Source of the DNA: Vibrio sp. Isolate34
GTDB lineage: Bacteria > Pseudomonadota > Gammaproteobacteria > Enterobacterales > Vibrionaceae
Length of the DNA stretch: 64,000 bases
Direction of reading: 5' to 3'
NCBI RefSeq assembly: GCF_022397915.1
Contig: NZ_JAKEUO010000002.1
Location: forward strand, 317,863-381,862
The first letter of the stretch is position 1. Every line of letters begins with the position of its first letter. The notes beneath the pieces are model-generated. The model was not told where the DNA came from and ran no database searches. It saw only the letters and a program-made list of their open reading frames with translations. Positions 1 to 7,921 of this stretch are shown piece after piece. Position numbers and translations under genes: made by a program.

Positions 1-246
1 GAGCGTAAACCGGGTGCAAAAAGCCTGATTGCGATTAAGAAGACAATAGTACGTGAAAACGTTCAATGTGTGTTTTCTGAGCCTCAATTTACACCGGCTG
101 TAATTGACTCAGTGACTCGTGGAAGCAATGCGAAACAAGGTCAATTAGACCCAATTGGCTCTACAGTTGAAGTGAAGAGCGGAAGTTATTTCGATTTTCT
201 TCAGCAACTTACCGATAGCTACGCAAGCTGTCTAAGTGCAAAGTAA
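1..246 (+). CDS. znuA: Zinc ABC transporter substrate-binding protein ZnuA, C-terminal end (partial)
   Basis: The window opens inside this gene; 81 C-terminal codons are visible before the TAA stop. ZnuA is the periplasmic zinc-binding component of the ZnuABC high-affinity importer. The visible part ends in a YFDFLQQLTDSYASCL segment, which matches the C-terminal helix of proteobacterial ZnuA, and carries two cysteines (in the NVQCVFSEPQF stretch and in SYASCL) that correspond to the conserved disulfide pair of the family. The metal-binding histidines lie upstream and are not visible. A rho-independent terminator follows 50 bases after the stop, so the gene is monocistronic or last in its unit. 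Identification is by recall of the E. coli protein. Confidence 0.85.
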   Translation, partial: ERKPGAKSLIAIKKTIVRENVQCVFSEPQFTPAVIDSVTRGSNAKQGQLDPIGSTVEVKSGSYFDFLQQLTDSYASCLSAK

Positions 247-296
247 TCAATAGTAAGTAACCTTTACTCCACTTTGCTCTCGATATGATTATGAAT

Positions 297-319
297 AATG
301 CCGCTTTTTGCGGCATTTT
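297..319 (+). terminator. Terminator after znuA
   Basis: An 8-bp perfect stem (AATGCCGC / GCGGCATT) closes a T5 loop and is followed by a short T run. It sits about 50 bases past the znuA stop. Confidence 0.7.
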
Positions 320-493
320 CGTGACCGCTAAGATAAAACCTTTCAACAAACAATAAACCTTCTTTCTCCTTCGTAGATTTCCGCTAAAATGGAAAGATAA
401 TAATAAGCACAAAAAAACTCAGTTTCTGGTCGAGCAGGTTAAGACATTGCGGTAGCCGAAACTTCATACGTTTTTGCTGTTCAGGATTAGAAG

Positions 494-3400
494 TTGTATC
501 GAATTGTCTTCCGAATGTTCATGCTAATGAGCATTTCATTTAGCGCTCTTGCGTTAAATAAATCGCCGTCTGTCTTTTATCCTTTGCCTGTTCAAGCGCA
601 AGGGAATTTTCTCGCGGCTAAAAATCTCTATCTAGGCGCAGGTGGTGGGCTTTGGATCCATGATGTGCATGGAAAAGTCCTGTTTTACGATGGTCGAGCT
701 TTGCTACCACGAAAAGGCAGCCTGCTACAGTTCTCATCGGAACGCGTTGCTTTCCTGAACGATGAGTTTTGGACGTTTTTTGATAATGAGGTATATCGAC
801 ATACTCCTGGGCTCGGTAATGAGCTCGCATTTAGCCTTAGTCCTGGTTCAGAGATAACCAATATTGGTGCCTCTGACAATTATATCTGGGTGACCGACGG
901 CAATAATTTCTACACCTATAACACTCAGTCGTTAGAATTTAATACCTATTCACTTCTCAAATTGTACCGATACAACAACAGCAGCGACATTACGATTAAT
1001 GATGCTGAGTGGGTATTATCAAAATGGGTACTGGCAACCAGTTCCGGCACTTACCTATCCGAAAATCAAGAATTTACTCATGTTGCTGCCTCCGATAAAC
1101 ACTACATCGAGACTGTGTACTTTTCGAATGCGCGACGTGAATTACTGATTGGTACATTAAATGGTGTTGTGATTGTTGATTTGGCTAATTCTGAGAAAGA
1201 GACCAAGATCAGTGGCTCGCATGTGCTCTCTATTGCTGAAACCACGAATCAATATTGGATTGGTACTGAGCACGGCTTGATTAGCTACAACTTTATTACC
1301 GGCGAAATCACTCGTTTTGAACAAGCTGCTAACCAAGACTTTTCGTTACCGGGCGAGAAAATTTACTCACTAATTAACGATCATGCTGGTGGGATGTGGG
1401 TCGCGACCAACAATGGTATTCGGTATTTTTCTTTGTTTAGTAAGACATTCTCAAGAACGCCACTCACCGGAATGGGCATGCACTCCAGCAGTATGGTGAT
1501 CAATAAAGTTGAGCCAATCGGTGAGCATCTATCTTGGGTGGCATCTTCGATGGGCCTCTACCTCGTTGATTCTGAAACTGAAGAGAGGCCTAGGCGCGTA
1601 TATCAAAAACCAGTACAAGACTTTCAGATTTTTGGTACGTCAATTTGGTTGGCGACCGAAGAAGGGATTATAAGCTTCAATACCGAGACGTTGGAGTTTG
1701 AAGCACTGAATTTGCCAAGAGCCATTGAAGGCGTCCACATCGAGAATTTTGCCCTTCAAGGTGATAACACCCTTTGGATGACCTCTGGTCAAAGCCTCTA
1801 TTCATTATCGCTCGACCATATGGAGCTTACGGGCTACGGAATGGACTGGTTGGTGGATAAGTTCCTGCCAGCAAAAATTACAGATCTAAATATTGGTTTA
1901 CAAGGTCGCGTCTACATCGGCACCGACCATGGCTTCTATTCCTTTGTTGATAAACGGATCAGCTTTAGTCGTTTCAGCGAACGATTTGGCAAAGTGGTTG
2001 ATATAGAAAAAGCCAATGATGGCTCTCAGTGGTTTGCGGGTAGTTATGGCGTTTATCGGATCCCTTACGATGGTTCGGTGATAGAAGAGATCGCCTTGGT
2101 TGAAGAGAATATCAGTCCGAGTTGTCTGATTAGCGATGAGAATGGTGTGTGGTTGGGGTCTTCAAAAGGACTTAGCTATTATGGACTGGATGGTCAGCTG
2201 CACAAGCACATAGGTTCACCATTTGGTTTGATCACCAATGAATTGGCGGCCGGTGCATGTGAACTCTTTTATAGTGAGGAGAATCAATCCTCACGGTTAG
2301 TTTTAGGTTCCAAGTATGGTGTGGTGAGTGCATTGTCTAATGAGTTGTTGGTATCTACCACGCCTCATAGTCGAGCATTGCTGAGTAAGATAAGCGTTAA
2401 CCAAAAGACCGTATCATTGGGTGGGAAGGCCGCGGATTTAGCCGAGATCCCTTATGGTTCATCGATTGGCTTTAAGCTAGGCATTTTGCCTGCTACATTT
2501 GCTCCTGCGATGGAGTATCGACTCAATGATGATGAACCTTGGAGTGAGTTTGAAGGTGGCTTATTAACACTCGACCACTTGCTTCCGGGAGATTATACGC
2601 TCGAAGTGAAGCCGGTAAATGATTCACACTATCGTTTTGTCTCCACCAATCAAAGCTTCTCTATAGCGGAACCTTGGTATCTCAGTAATTGGGCTGCTGC
2701 GAGCTCTCTTATCTTACTGATTTGTGTGGTCACCATTTTGGTTTTTTGGCGTTCGCGTTACGTCACTTTTGCCAACAGACATCTTAAGTCACAAGTAGCT
2801 TTGAAAACTGATCAGTTGAGGCACCAAAGTCGGATACTACTGACGACTAATCAGCAACTTAAGAAGCAGTTATCGGTTAAGAATGCGCTTGTGTCTCATA
2901 CCGCCGACGAACTCTCTTCAGAGGTTAACCAAGTTGCAGCCATGCTCCCTAATTGGAGTGATGAGCAAGGTAAATCGCCGATTCTTGCGTTAAAGAATGG
3001 TTTGGCTCAATTGAGCAATAGCCGGCAAGGTGGTGGCGCCGTTGGTTACGATATGATCTTAATTTTGGAGTCAGTGCTTAAGGCTTGGCAGGAAGACTTA
3101 ACCAAGGCTGGCATTGAGCTAGAAATAAAGGTAGATACTAAGCACAGACATGTCTCTTTACTGTATTTTAATCTCGATATTATCTTCAATAGCCTGATCG
3201 CGAGCATCATCAAGCGTAACTTTAAGTCGCAGAGTATGGTGGTCATGGTGGAGGAGCTGAAAGAACACCTGGTCGTTACCATCTTAGATCATGGCATGCC
3301 TTTCCCTAAGTTAACTTCCAGTATTAGTGACAACAGTGGTAAGTCGACCGACTTAAACATAGAAAAGTTACCGTTGCTGATGAATCAGAGTGGTGGTGAA

Positions 3401-3877
3401 ATCAATGCCTTTGTGTCGGATTCTCAAAATAAGGTTCAGCTTACTTGGCCAATCGACTATCATGTATTAGATAATCTCGAAACTAATACAATAGAGCAGA
3501 TTGAGACTATTAAGCTCGCTAATACCTCACCTGAGCAGTTAAAGCTTAGTGCAGAACAAGAGTGGAAGAACCGAGTGTCTCAGCTTGTTAGTGAGCACTA
3601 CGCTGATGCAGAGTTTGGTACCGCTACTGCTGCTAAGTATCTATTTATGTCTGAGAGAAGCTTACAAAGGCGCTTTAAGATGGCTTATAACAAGACCTTT
3701 AAGGAACATTTGAATGAGGTTCGCTTGGAGCATGCGTGTGAGCGGTTGCTCGCGGGAGAGAAGATATCAGACGTTGCTTTTGACTCTGGCTTTAATGACC
3801 CGTCTTATTTCAGCCAAAGGTTCAAACATCACTTCGGTATGTCGCCGTCTAAGTTTGCTGAAAACAACGAGGAGTAG
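494..3877 (+). CDS. Membrane-anchored propeller sensor fused to an AraC-family DNA-binding domain
   Basis: A 1127-residue one-piece sensor-regulator. After a signal peptide or N-anchor (about residues 1-21) come repeated two-component-regulator propeller blades (for example WIGTEHGLISY, MWVATNNGIRYF, VYIGTDHGFYSF, VWLGSSKGLSYY), a Y_Y_Y-type beta domain near 670-730, one membrane helix near 732-755, a short coiled coil, a region near 850-985 that looks like a decayed histidine-kinase/ATPase module, and an AraC-type double helix-turn-helix from about 1025 to the end. No phospho-acceptor H-box of the usual form and no receiver domain are visible, unlike hybrid two-component regulators of polysaccharide use. 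The TTG start is chosen because AGGA lies 7-8 bases upstream. The ligand is unknown; such sensors often detect glycans, but no sugar-use genes are adjacent. Confidence 0.8.
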   Translation: MYRIVFRMFMLMSISFSALALNKSPSVFYPLPVQAQGNFLAAKNLYLGAGGGLWIHDVHGKVLFYDGRALLPRKGSLLQFSSERVAFLNDEFWTFFDNEVYRHTPGLGNELAFSLSPGSEITNIGASDNYIWVTDGNNFYTYNTQSLEFNTYSLLKLYRYNNSSDITINDAEWVLSKWVLATSSGTYLSENQEFTHVAASDKHYIETVYFSNARRELLIGTLNGVVIVDLANSEKETKISGSHVLSIAETTNQYWIGTEHGLISYNFITGEITRFEQAANQDFSLPGEKIYSLINDHAGGMWVATNNGIRYFSLFSKTFSRTPLTGMGMHSSSMVINKVEPIGEHLSWVASSMGLYLVDSETEERPRRVYQKPVQDFQIFGTSIWLATEEGIISFNTETLEFEALNLPRAIEGVHIENFALQGDNTLWMTSGQSLYSLSLDHMELTGYGMDWLVDKFLPAKITDLNIGLQGRVYIGTDHGFYSFVDKRISFSRFSERFGKVVDIEKANDGSQWFAGSYGVYRIPYDGSVIEEIALVEENISPSCLISDENGVWLGSSKGLSYYGLDGQLHKHIGSPFGLITNELAAGACELFYSEENQSSRLVLGSKYGVVSALSNELLVSTTPHSRALLSKISVNQKTVSLGGKAADLAEIPYGSSIGFKLGILPATFAPAMEYRLNDDEPWSEFEGGLLTLDHLLPGDYTLEVKPVNDSHYRFVSTNQSFSIAEPWYLSNWAAASSLILLICVVTILVFWRSRYVTFANRHLKSQVALKTDQLRHQSRILLTTNQQLKKQLSVKNALVSHTADELSSEVNQVAAMLPNWSDEQGKSPILALKNGLAQLSNSRQGGGAVGYDMILILESVLKAWQEDLTKAGIELEIKVDTKHRHVSLLYFNLDIIFNSLIASIIKRNFKSQSMVVMVEELKEHLVVTILDHGMPFPKLTSSISDNSGKSTDLNIEKLPLLMNQSGGEINAFVSDSQNKVQLTWPIDYHVLDNLETNTIEQIETIKLANTSPEQLKLSAEQEWKNRVSQLVSEHYADAEFGTATAAKYLFMSERSLQRRFKMAYNKTFKEHLNEVRLEHACERLLAGEKISDVAFDSGFNDPSYFSQRFKHHFGMSPSKFAENNEE

Positions 3878-3911
3878 TTCATTGCGGTTTCACATCGATA
3901 AAGATACTCTA

Positions 3912-3940
3912 AGCCTCGACATTCGTGTTGGGGCTTTTTT
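3912..3940 (+). terminator. Terminator of the propeller/AraC regulator
   Basis: A 9-bp stem (AGCCTCGAC with GTTGGGGCT, including G-T pairs) with a 6-base loop and a T-run, 34 bases after the regulator's stop codon. Confidence 0.7.
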
Positions 3941-3948
3941 ATGCTTCT

Positions 3949-4040
<92 letters not shown>

Positions 4041-4099
4041 ATTGGGGTGTTTGCGATTGAGTTGTTTGAGTATGGTTTTGTTGGGGGAGATAAGAAAAA

Positions 4100-4222
4100 A
4101 AATATCGTGGTATAGCCGGGGGGACTATACCACGGGTGCCAACGACACCTTCGCTTGCTGCCGGAGTGATATGGCAAGCCACATCACCTCTGGAATTAAA
4201 TTAAAGAGAAGGAGTTTCTCTT
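4100..4222. other. Structured intergenic stretch with three consecutive hairpins
   Basis: Three inverted repeats follow one another: 4106-4115 with 4125-4134 (10 bp perfect, 9-base G-rich loop), 4166-4175 with 4178-4187 (10 positions, one mismatch, 2-base centre), and 4204-4210 with 4216-4222 (7 bp). No credible open reading frame covers them. It could be a small RNA, a palindromic intergenic repeat or a long leader; the sequence alone does not decide. Confidence 0.5.
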
Positions 4223-4349
4223 CGATGGAGTAACTATACGATTAGTGACTTATTTTACTTATAAAATTAACGACAGAAGGCTATGAGAAAAACGACATTT
4301 TCATAAGTTATTGATAATTAATGGTTTGTTGCATTTTTGGTTGTGATGT

Positions 4350-4373
4350 ACTAGTGAGGTAGTTCTCACTAGT
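4350..4373. promoter_or_regulatory. Perfect 9+6+9 inverted repeat upstream of feoA, possible operator
   Basis: ACTAGTGAG and CTCACTAGT are exact reverse complements separated by six bases, about 160 bases before feoA. There is no T-run, so an operator is more likely than a terminator. The cognate regulator is not identifiable. Confidence 0.45.
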
Positions 4374-4440
4374 TGTTGAAAGTGACGGTTTTGACGTAAA
4401 CGTTTTTAACGAAACTTACGAGTATATATTTTCGAAAACA

Positions 4441-4454
4441 TTGATTTCACACAA
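4441..4454. promoter_or_regulatory. Possible FNR-like site upstream of feoA
   Basis: TTGATTTCACACAA matches the FNR consensus TTGAT-N4-ATCAA at 8 of 10 positions, with a perfect left half. feo operons are anaerobically activated in several gammaproteobacteria. Weak evidence. Confidence 0.3.
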
Positions 4455-4491
4455 TGGAATTGTGGTCATGTATGTGTATCATGCTCGTAAT

Positions 4492-4510
4492 AACAATCTT
4501 TCTCATTATC
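4492..4510 (+). promoter_or_regulatory. Fur-box-like site of feoABC
   Basis: The 19 bases match the Fur consensus at about 13 positions, with an intact TCATTATC right half, 20 bases before the feoA start. It fits iron repression of feo. Confidence 0.6.
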
Positions 4511-4529
4511 AGTCACGAATTGGGTACTT

Positions 4530-4751
4530 ATGAAACTCTCACAACTAGAGCAAGGCAAAGCGGCTTCTATTGTTGCACTAACAGGTTTAACACCAGAAGT
4601 TAGAAAAAAACTTATGGTCATGGGCATGTTGCCAAAAACCGAGGTGACATTGATTCGCCGTGCACCTATGGGTGATCCGCTTCAAGTTGAAGTGAGAGGG
4701 GTTTCAATCGCCATTCGTGAAAGCATCGCAGAACAAATCGAGGTTATCTAA
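4530..4751 (+). CDS. feoA: Ferrous iron transport protein FeoA
   Basis: A 73-residue SH3-like cytoplasmic accessory protein of the Feo Fe(II) uptake system, of the usual family length. The typical FeoA pattern is visible: a G-x-x-PEVRKKLMVMGMLP segment followed by a short beta-rich half ending in the IAIRESIAEQIEV strand. The stop codon is directly followed by the feoB ATG with no spacer, so the two are co-translated. A Fur-like site and a weak FNR-like site lie just upstream, indicating control by iron and oxygen. First gene of feoABC; FeoA is thought to act with FeoB in the inner-membrane complex. Confidence 0.92.
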   Translation: MKLSQLEQGKAASIVALTGLTPEVRKKLMVMGMLPKTEVTLIRRAPMGDPLQVEVRGVSIAIRESIAEQIEVI

Positions 4752-7025
4752 ATGGATTATCAAGTTCTAACCGTTGGTAACCCGAATAGTGGTAAAACAA
4801 CATTATTTAATGCACTGACTGGTGCTAAACAGCACGTTGGTAACTGGGTTGGTGTAACCGTAGAAAAGAAGACGGGCGTATATTCGCATGCTGGTGATCA
4901 GTTCCAGCTTACCGATTTACCGGGTATCTACGCACTAGACAGTGGTAATGACGCGAACAGCATCGATGAGTCGATAGCATCTCGCGCCGTTCTTACTCAT
5001 CCAGCAGATGTAATCATCAATGTGGTAGACGCAAGCTGTCTGGAACGAAGCTTATACATGACATTACAACTGCGAGAATTGGGTCGCCCAATGATCGTGG
5101 TATTGAACAAAATGGATGTACTAAAGCGTGAGCGTCAAGTGATTAACCTTAAAGCGCTTGAGAAAGAGCTTGGTTGTCCAGTATTAAGCCTGTCTGCAAA
5201 CGACAAAGGCCAAGTGGTTCGCTTTAAAGAACGCCTACATAAATTGCTTGTTCAAGGTGTGATCCTTGATCCTATCTCTATTGATTACGACGCAGCATTA
5301 GAAGCTCTTATCCCTTCTGTTGAATCACAATTTGATGATGCTGACGTTTCTCACCGAGCTCTGGCTATTCGTGCTTTAGAAAATGATTACTTGGTCTTGA
5401 ATGGACTGGCTCCGCAGACTCGTACTCAAATTGATGGCGTACGTCTTGGTGCTGACTTTGATATCGACCTTGCAGTCGCTGACGCGAAATACACATTCTT
5501 ACATGACCTTTGTAAACGAGTACGCCGTAGCGAAGGTAAGCTAAGCCGCAACTTCACAGAAAAAGCAGACCAATTCATTCTTAACAAATGGGTCGGTATT
5601 CCTTTCTTCTTTGTGATCATGTACCTGATGTTCATGTTCTCTATCAATATCGGTAGCGCGTTTATCGACTTCTTTGATATCGGTGTTCGGGCAATCTTGG
5701 TTGATGGTGGACATCACTTATTAGATGGTCACTTGCCTGTTTGGCTAGTCACTATATTGGCCGATGGTATCGGTGGTGGTATTCAAACTGTTGCGACCTT
5801 TATTCCGGTTATCGCGGCGCTTTACTTGTTCTTAGCGGTGCTTGAAAGTTCAGGCTACATGGCGCGTGCTGCGTTTGTACTTGATAAAGTGATGCAAAAA
5901 ATTGGTCTGCCGGGCAAAGCATTTGTACCGTTAGTTCTTGGTTTTGGCTGTAACGTACCGTCAATCATGGCTACTCGTACTCTTGACCAAGAGCGTGAGC
6001 GTAAACTGGCTGCGTCTATGGCGCCATTTATGTCATGTGGTGCTCGTCTACCGGTATACGCACTGTTTGCTGCGGCGTTCTTCCCTGGTGCTGGTCAAAA
6101 CGTGGTATTTGCTCTGTACATTATGGGTATCCTTGCTTCTGTATTTACTGGTTTGTTCCTTAAAAATACTATCTACCCAGGTAGCAGCGACAGCTTAGTA
6201 ATGGAAATGCCAGACTACGAGCTGCCAACTGTACAAAACGTGATGCTGAAAACGTGGCAGAAACTGAAGCGTTTCGTGCTTGGTGCAGGTAAAACGATTG
6301 TGGTTGTGGTAGCAATCTTAAGCTTCTTGAACTCTCTGGGTATGGACGGCAGTTTCGGTAACGAAGACAGCGAAAATTCAGTACTTTCTAAGGCAGCGCA
6401 AGTTGTGACTCCTGTGTTCCAACCAATTGGTATTACAGAAGAAAACTGGCCAGCAACGGTAGGTATCATTACTGGTATCTTCGCGAAAGAAGCGGTAGTT
6501 GGTACGCTGAACAGCCTTTACACAACGCCTTCTGATGAAGAAGCGGCTGAATTTGATTTAGCAGCAAGCTTGCAAGAAGCGGTGATGACGATTCCTGAAA
6601 ACCTGTCTGGTCTGAGCTACTCAGATCCATTAGGTATTGAAGTGGGTGACTTATCAGACTCTGGCTCAGTGGCTGAAGATCAAGAAGTTGATTCATCTAT
6701 CTTTGGTAACCTGAAAGACAAGTTTGTTTCTGGCCACGCGGCATTCGCTTACTTGATTCTTATCCTGCTTTATACGCCTTGTGTTGCTGCGATGGGGGCT
6801 TATGTACGTGAGTTTGGCCAGACGTTCGCACGCTTCATTGCAGTTTGGACGATGGCGCTTGGTTACTTTGGTGCGACCTTCTATTACCAAGCGGCAAACT
6901 TTGCTGCGCACCCAGTGACAAGTGCTGTGTGGATGGTAGTAATTGCTGGTGGCTTTGTGGTGACATATCGAGTATTCAAGAAAATTGGTAGCAAGCAGAA
7001 AGCGCTAGAGGTGCAAGTCGTATGA
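4752..7025 (+). CDS. feoB: Fe(II) transporter FeoB
   Basis: The 757-residue inner-membrane ferrous iron transporter. The N-terminal GTPase domain shows G1 at residues 8-15 (GNPNSGKT), the G3 DLPG and G4 NKMD motifs, then a helical linker and a C-terminal membrane part with the paired gate regions: GYMARAAFVLDKVM with GFGCNVPSIMATRTL, and GIFAKEAVVGTLNSL. The Cys in GCNVP is the conserved metal-pathway residue. The length is normal for Vibrio FeoB. The stop overlaps the feoC start in an ATGA, giving translational coupling. Expression should follow feoA under Fur control. Confidence 0.96.
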   Translation: MDYQVLTVGNPNSGKTTLFNALTGAKQHVGNWVGVTVEKKTGVYSHAGDQFQLTDLPGIYALDSGNDANSIDESIASRAVLTHPADVIINVVDASCLERSLYMTLQLRELGRPMIVVLNKMDVLKRERQVINLKALEKELGCPVLSLSANDKGQVVRFKERLHKLLVQGVILDPISIDYDAALEALIPSVESQFDDADVSHRALAIRALENDYLVLNGLAPQTRTQIDGVRLGADFDIDLAVADAKYTFLHDLCKRVRRSEGKLSRNFTEKADQFILNKWVGIPFFFVIMYLMFMFSINIGSAFIDFFDIGVRAILVDGGHHLLDGHLPVWLVTILADGIGGGIQTVATFIPVIAALYLFLAVLESSGYMARAAFVLDKVMQKIGLPGKAFVPLVLGFGCNVPSIMATRTLDQERERKLAASMAPFMSCGARLPVYALFAAAFFPGAGQNVVFALYIMGILASVFTGLFLKNTIYPGSSDSLVMEMPDYELPTVQNVMLKTWQKLKRFVLGAGKTIVVVVAILSFLNSLGMDGSFGNEDSENSVLSKAAQVVTPVFQPIGITEENWPATVGIITGIFAKEAVVGTLNSLYTTPSDEEAAEFDLAASLQEAVMTIPENLSGLSYSDPLGIEVGDLSDSGSVAEDQEVDSSIFGNLKDKFVSGHAAFAYLILILLYTPCVAAMGAYVREFGQTFARFIAVWTMALGYFGATFYYQAANFAAHPVTSAVWMVVIAGGFVVTYRVFKKIGSKQKALEVQVV

Positions 7026-7252
7026 TCTTAACTGAACTTCATCAATACATAGACAGCCAAGGTGTCGCGGCTCGTAAAGAGATTGCAGCGAAATTTGGTA
7101 TGAGTGAGGATGGCGTGGATGCGATGTTGAGCGTGTGGGTCAAGAAAGGCAAAGTATCTCGCTTGGTCGACACCAACAAACATGGTCATACAACGCGTGT
7201 TCGCTACACCATCAGTAAACAAGATGGTCTCTCGTTGAATGTGATGATGTAG
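7022..7252 (+). CDS. feoC: FeoC-like small winged-helix protein
   Basis: A 76-residue protein with the FeoC winged-helix layout: an N-terminal MILTELHQYIDSQG helix, an AARKEIAAKFGMSEDGVDAML helix-turn-helix and a basic wing. It has no cysteines at all, so it cannot carry the iron-sulfur cluster proposed for enterobacterial FeoC; this is the usual state in vibrios as I recall. It overlaps the end of feoB by four bases and is last in the operon, followed by a strong terminator. Probable role: cytoplasmic partner that supports FeoB complex assembly or stability. Confidence 0.85.
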   Translation: MILTELHQYIDSQGVAARKEIAAKFGMSEDGVDAMLSVWVKKGKVSRLVDTNKHGHTTRVRYTISKQDGLSLNVMM

Positions 7253-7300
7253 TTCAGAGCTGCATACACTCGTTGAGAGTAGCGAGGTTAGAAAATTAGA

Positions 7301-7334
7301 AAGCCGCTTATCTATTTTAGATAAGCGGCTTTTT
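7301..7334 (+). terminator. feoABC terminator
   Basis: A 14-bp perfect stem (AAGCCGCTTATCTA and its complement) with a TTT loop followed by a T-run. Confidence 0.9.
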
Positions 7335-7386
7335 GTTATATGTCTTTTCTGTGCTGTCTGGTTTGACGCTTAACGATAGACTCGAA

Positions 7387-7815
7387 TTACGCTTTCTTGA
7401 ATATAGAGCTCAGTGACAGCACGTTTTGAATACGAGTCAGGATAGCGGCTTGATCTTCTTCGCTACGTTGTTCGCCTTTGGTGTTGCCCCATACCGGACC
7501 TGGCCACGCAATGTCATCTTTGAAGCGTGCAATATGGTGGATGTGCAGTTGAGGCACCATATTGCCTAGCGCGCCTAGGTTTAGTTTATCTGGTTGGAAG
7601 GTGGCTTCTAGTGCTTGGCTTACCGCTTGAGATTCATGCAAGAACTGCTGCTGTTCTTTCATTGGTAAGTGGTGCAGCTCTTTTAGGTTGGCACGTTTTG
7701 GTACCAGAATAACCCAAGGCACAGCGTTATCTTTGCTTAGTAGTGCTAGGCTCAGAGGAAACTCGCCGATAAGCGTGGTGTCTTTCGCTAACTGTGGGTG
7801 AAGTTCAAAGCTCAT
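7387..7815 (-). CDS. HIT-family protein (probable nucleotide hydrolase)
   Basis: A 142-residue histidine-triad superfamily protein. The start is placed at MSFELHPQL, preceded by GGATAA; an upstream extension of the frame (to 7866) lacks family similarity. The signature region reads PQLHIHHIARF, so the first histidine of the H-x-H-x-H triad is replaced by glutamine while the second and the catalytic third are kept; this variant is familiar in gammaproteobacterial HIT proteins. The family hydrolyses phosphoramidate or dinucleoside polyphosphate bonds; the true substrate here is not known. It is co-oriented with argS but separated from it by the argS terminator. Confidence 0.85.
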   Translation of the reverse strand: MSFELHPQLAKDTTLIGEFPLSLALLSKDNAVPWVILVPKRANLKELHHLPMKEQQQFLHESQAVSQALEATFQPDKLNLGALGNMVPQLHIHHIARFKDDIAWPGPVWGNTKGEQRSEEDQAAILTRIQNVLSLSSIFKKA

Positions 7816-7860
7816 TATTATTATCCATTTCGATTTCTTGAATTCAGTATACGTTAGATA

Positions 7861-7896
7861 AAACAAAAGGTTGATGCTCTCACATCAACCTTTGTA
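7861..7896 (-). terminator. argS terminator
   Basis: Read on the minus strand: an 11-bp perfect stem (AAAGGTTGATG and its complement) with a 6-base loop, followed by TTTTGTTT. It sits just past the argS stop. Confidence 0.85.
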
Positions 7897-7921
7897 TTTA
7901 TTCTTTGTAACTCTAAGGGAA

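Noticed and set aside
7028..7222. Minus-strand frame inside feoC
   Set aside because: It is antisense to feoC without a ribosome site or similarity.
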